In this document: positions 62,846 through 64,000 of the stretch, one piece after another
Layout: every line of letters begins with the position of its first letter
Numbering within the stretch: the first letter of the stretch is position 1
Assembly (NCBI GenBank): GCA_024403275.1
Contig: JAKSSD010000002.1
Span: 103,332 to 167,331, forward strand
DNA from: Lachnospiraceae bacterium
GTDB lineage: Bacteria; Bacillota; Clostridia; Lachnospirales; Lachnospiraceae
Direction of reading: 5' to 3'
Length of the DNA stretch: 64,000 nucleotides
The notes under the pieces: generated by a model
Seen by the model: only the letters and a program-made list of their open reading frames with translations
What the model was told of the DNA's origin: nothing
Database searches by the model: none
Position numbers and translations under genes: made by a program

Positions 62846-62890
62846 ATACGTACCCTCTTTACCTGATAAACCAGTAAGGAGGGTACGTAT
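62846..62890. repeat. Strong hairpin without T-tract
   Basis: ATACGTACCCTC and GAGGGTACGTAT pair perfectly (12 bp) and the stem continues five more pairs inward with one G-U, around an 11-nt loop. No T-run follows on either strand. It is the only structure in the 241-base gap between the two lipoproteins, apart from the upstream block at 62970. Confidence 0.75.
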
Positions 62891-62969
62891 TGAAATTATG
62901 ATCTGTTTTTTAAATTAGCTGATTGATTCGATGATATTGTATGTAGTAAGTGCTCTGGAATGATATCAA

Positions 62970-63001
62970 TGATATAAAATCAAAATTATAAAGAAAGAGA
63001 G
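62970..63001 (+). repeat. Shared upstream block, copy 2
   Basis: TGATATAAAAT, an A-rich spacer and TATAAAGAAAGAGAG match copy 1 at 62123-62155 nearly base for base, and both precede a lipoprotein start by about 10 bases. Confidence 0.6.
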
Positions 63002-63007
63002 AAAAAG

Positions 63008-63646
63008 ATGATTAAAATATTAAAAAGAGTATCAATGATGCTGATAATTGTATTGTTGTTTGCAGGATGCACTATTGATTTTGATAAGCCAGATAAATTA
63101 ATTGAATTAGGGGATGAACAGACACACGTTCTTGAAAGAATAGGTGTGTATGCTTATGCTAATCTGGCAAGAGAAAGAACTTTGAAACAGGCCGAATTAA
63201 AAGGAATAATTGAGAAAGATCTTGAGAACTATATTTATACAGTATTTGCTTCTAATGAGACAGACGATGGAACTTATTATTGGAGTAATGAGATTTCCAA
63301 GGATACTATAGAGGACCATTTAAGTAGTTTATATAATATAAATGAGATAGATTATTCTATTTTCTCTAATAGTCCCAAAGGACAGTATGGAATGATATAT
63401 GATGCTGATAATGAAAGCTTTAAATCTTATGCAGTAATGTTGGATTATGAAGATTTTGCAATGGTTACTGAAGCAAACTATTCTAATAGTGAATGTATTT
63501 ATTATGTGAATTGTACAGAGTATGCTGAGATAGAAGAAAATGTATATTATATACCTGAGATAGCTGTTAGTATTTGGTATGAAATTAATACAAACCGAGC
63601 TTTACAATATGAAATTAGAGAAATAAACGCATATTACCTTGATTAA
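63008..63646 (+). CDS. Lipoprotein of unknown function, 212 residues
   Basis: The signal peptide ends in LFAGC (Cys at 21). The mature part is acidic, Tyr/Asn-rich, with YIYTVFASNETDDGTYYW in the middle and YYVNCTEYAEIEENVYYIPE near the end. No family recognised, and no obvious sequence similarity to the lipoprotein upstream despite the shared leader block. AAGAGAGAAAAAG is the ribosome site. Confidence 0.7.
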   Translation: MIKILKRVSMMLIIVLLFAGCTIDFDKPDKLIELGDEQTHVLERIGVYAYANLARERTLKQAELKGIIEKDLENYIYTVFASNETDDGTYYWSNEISKDTIEDHLSSLYNINEIDYSIFSNSPKGQYGMIYDADNESFKSYAVMLDYEDFAMVTEANYSNSECIYYVNCTEYAEIEENVYYIPEIAVSIWYEINTNRALQYEIREINAYYLD

Positions 63647-63744
63647 AAAGTAAATCTTTTACTACACAAATCAATAAAAAGGTGTTAAAATGGGTAAATT
63701 GTAATTTAATGTGTGTATAGAAATGCATGGAGGAAGTAAGAAAT

Positions 63745-64000
63745 ATGGCAACAACTAAGAAAACTGCTTCAACAAAAAAGGTTGAAGAAAAAGCTACAGC
63801 CAAGAAAGTAACAGCTAAGAAGACAGCAGAAAAAGCTCCTGTAAAGACAGCAGCTCCTGCAAAGAAGACAGCAACTAAGACTGTTGCAAAGAAAACAACT
63901 GTAACTAAGAAAGAGGATGCAAAGAAGACTCCAGTAAAATCAACCAAGAAGGCTCCAAAGGCAAAGAAACCAACAATTACATTTGATAAGGAATTATTCA
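63745..64000 (+). CDS. Lysine/alanine/threonine-rich protein, N-terminal part (runs off window)
   Basis: GGAGGAAG lies 7 bases before the ATG. The first 75 residues are made of Lys, Ala, Thr, Val and Pro in repeated KKTA/AKK units, like the C-terminal tail of histone H1 or the N-terminal linkers of DUF6465-like proteins of Lachnospiraceae (recalled, not verified). KPTITFDKELF begins what looks like a folded domain at the window edge. The basic part could bind nucleic acid. The gene is incomplete here. Confidence 0.65.
   Translation, partial: MATTKKTASTKKVEEKATAKKVTAKKTAEKAPVKTAAPAKKTATKTVAKKTTVTKKEDAKKTPVKSTKKAPKAKKPTITFDKELF

Noticed and set aside
63615-63947. 110-codon open frame on the minus strand
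   Set aside because: It is the complement of the lysine/alanine repeat region and gives a Val/Phe/Ala-only protein; the plus-strand frame has GGAGGAAG and a sensible start.

Overview
This is an AT-rich, low-GC Gram-positive chromosome segment that fits a motile anaerobe of the Lachnospiraceae (Clostridia). The evidence is flagellin and FliS, the [FeFe]-hydrogenase maturase HydE, a 2[4Fe-4S] ferredoxin, a Tad/Flp pilus cluster without an outer-membrane secretin, the gdpP-rplI-dnaB and rpsF-ssb-rpsR gene orders, and small proteins resembling families common in that group. Species cannot be fixed from sequence alone. I see no rRNA, tRNA, CRISPR array, insertion sequence or prophage. Both window edges cut a gene.

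Layout. 1-7.5 kb: zinc-ribbon protein fragment, Nudix hydrolase, diacylglycerol-kinase-like lipid kinase, TrkA-TrkH potassium uptake, FGGY sugar kinase with AraD. 7.5-9.9 kb: polar amino-acid ABC importer, with a hairpin between the binding protein and the permease/ATPase genes. 9.9-14.5 kb: endonuclease III, a TPR-like membrane protein on the other strand, an unlisted 34-residue membrane peptide, then an AIR-synthase-like/Lrp/aminotransferase/TrmL operon. 14.5-17.2 kb (minus): a membrane HtrA-like protein that has lost its catalytic His and Asp, followed 4 bp later by a sensor histidine kinase with no response regulator nearby. 17.3-21.9 kb: a 975-residue protein directly upstream of flagellin, then FliS. 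21.9-23.0 kb (minus): HydE.

23.1-32.4 kb is an eleven-gene Tad/Flp pilus cluster: prepilin peptidase, TadZ, TadA, TadB, a TadC with an extra extracytoplasmic domain, Flp pilin, a large TadG-like protein, a TadE-like pseudopilin with two metal-binding-type cysteine motifs, a second prepilin peptidase, a second TadE-like protein and an FHA-domain protein. Its codon use looks different from its neighbours, and a 25-bp inverted repeat sits inside it.

32.4-48.8 kb is mostly housekeeping: flavodoxin-SCP2 fusion, HIT protein, DUF3137-like protein, MurG, Pgi, FAD dehydrogenase, hotdog thioesterase, NlpC/P60 hydrolase, RNA m5C methyltransferase, ArgC, PlsC, alanine/glycine symporter, sirtuin. Embedded at 46.0-47.9 kb is the most unusual locus: a DUF805 membrane protein ending in a 17-residue tandem repeat (YGPPDWFD type), followed by a radical SAM/SPASM enzyme and a small cysteine-rich protein. 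48.8-54.1 kb: rpsF-ssb-rpsR with a putative leader, then gdpP-rplI-dnaB. 54.1-61.9 kb: ferredoxin (minus), two large GT-C-type membrane proteins, isoleucyl-tRNA synthetase. 61.9-64 kb: a gene remnant, two unrelated lipoproteins sharing an upstream block, a strong isolated hairpin and the start of a lysine/alanine-rich protein.

Start codons were re-chosen from ribosome binding sites at several genes; the reasons are given in each entry. Membrane segments, domain limits and codon-use remarks are by eye, not computed.
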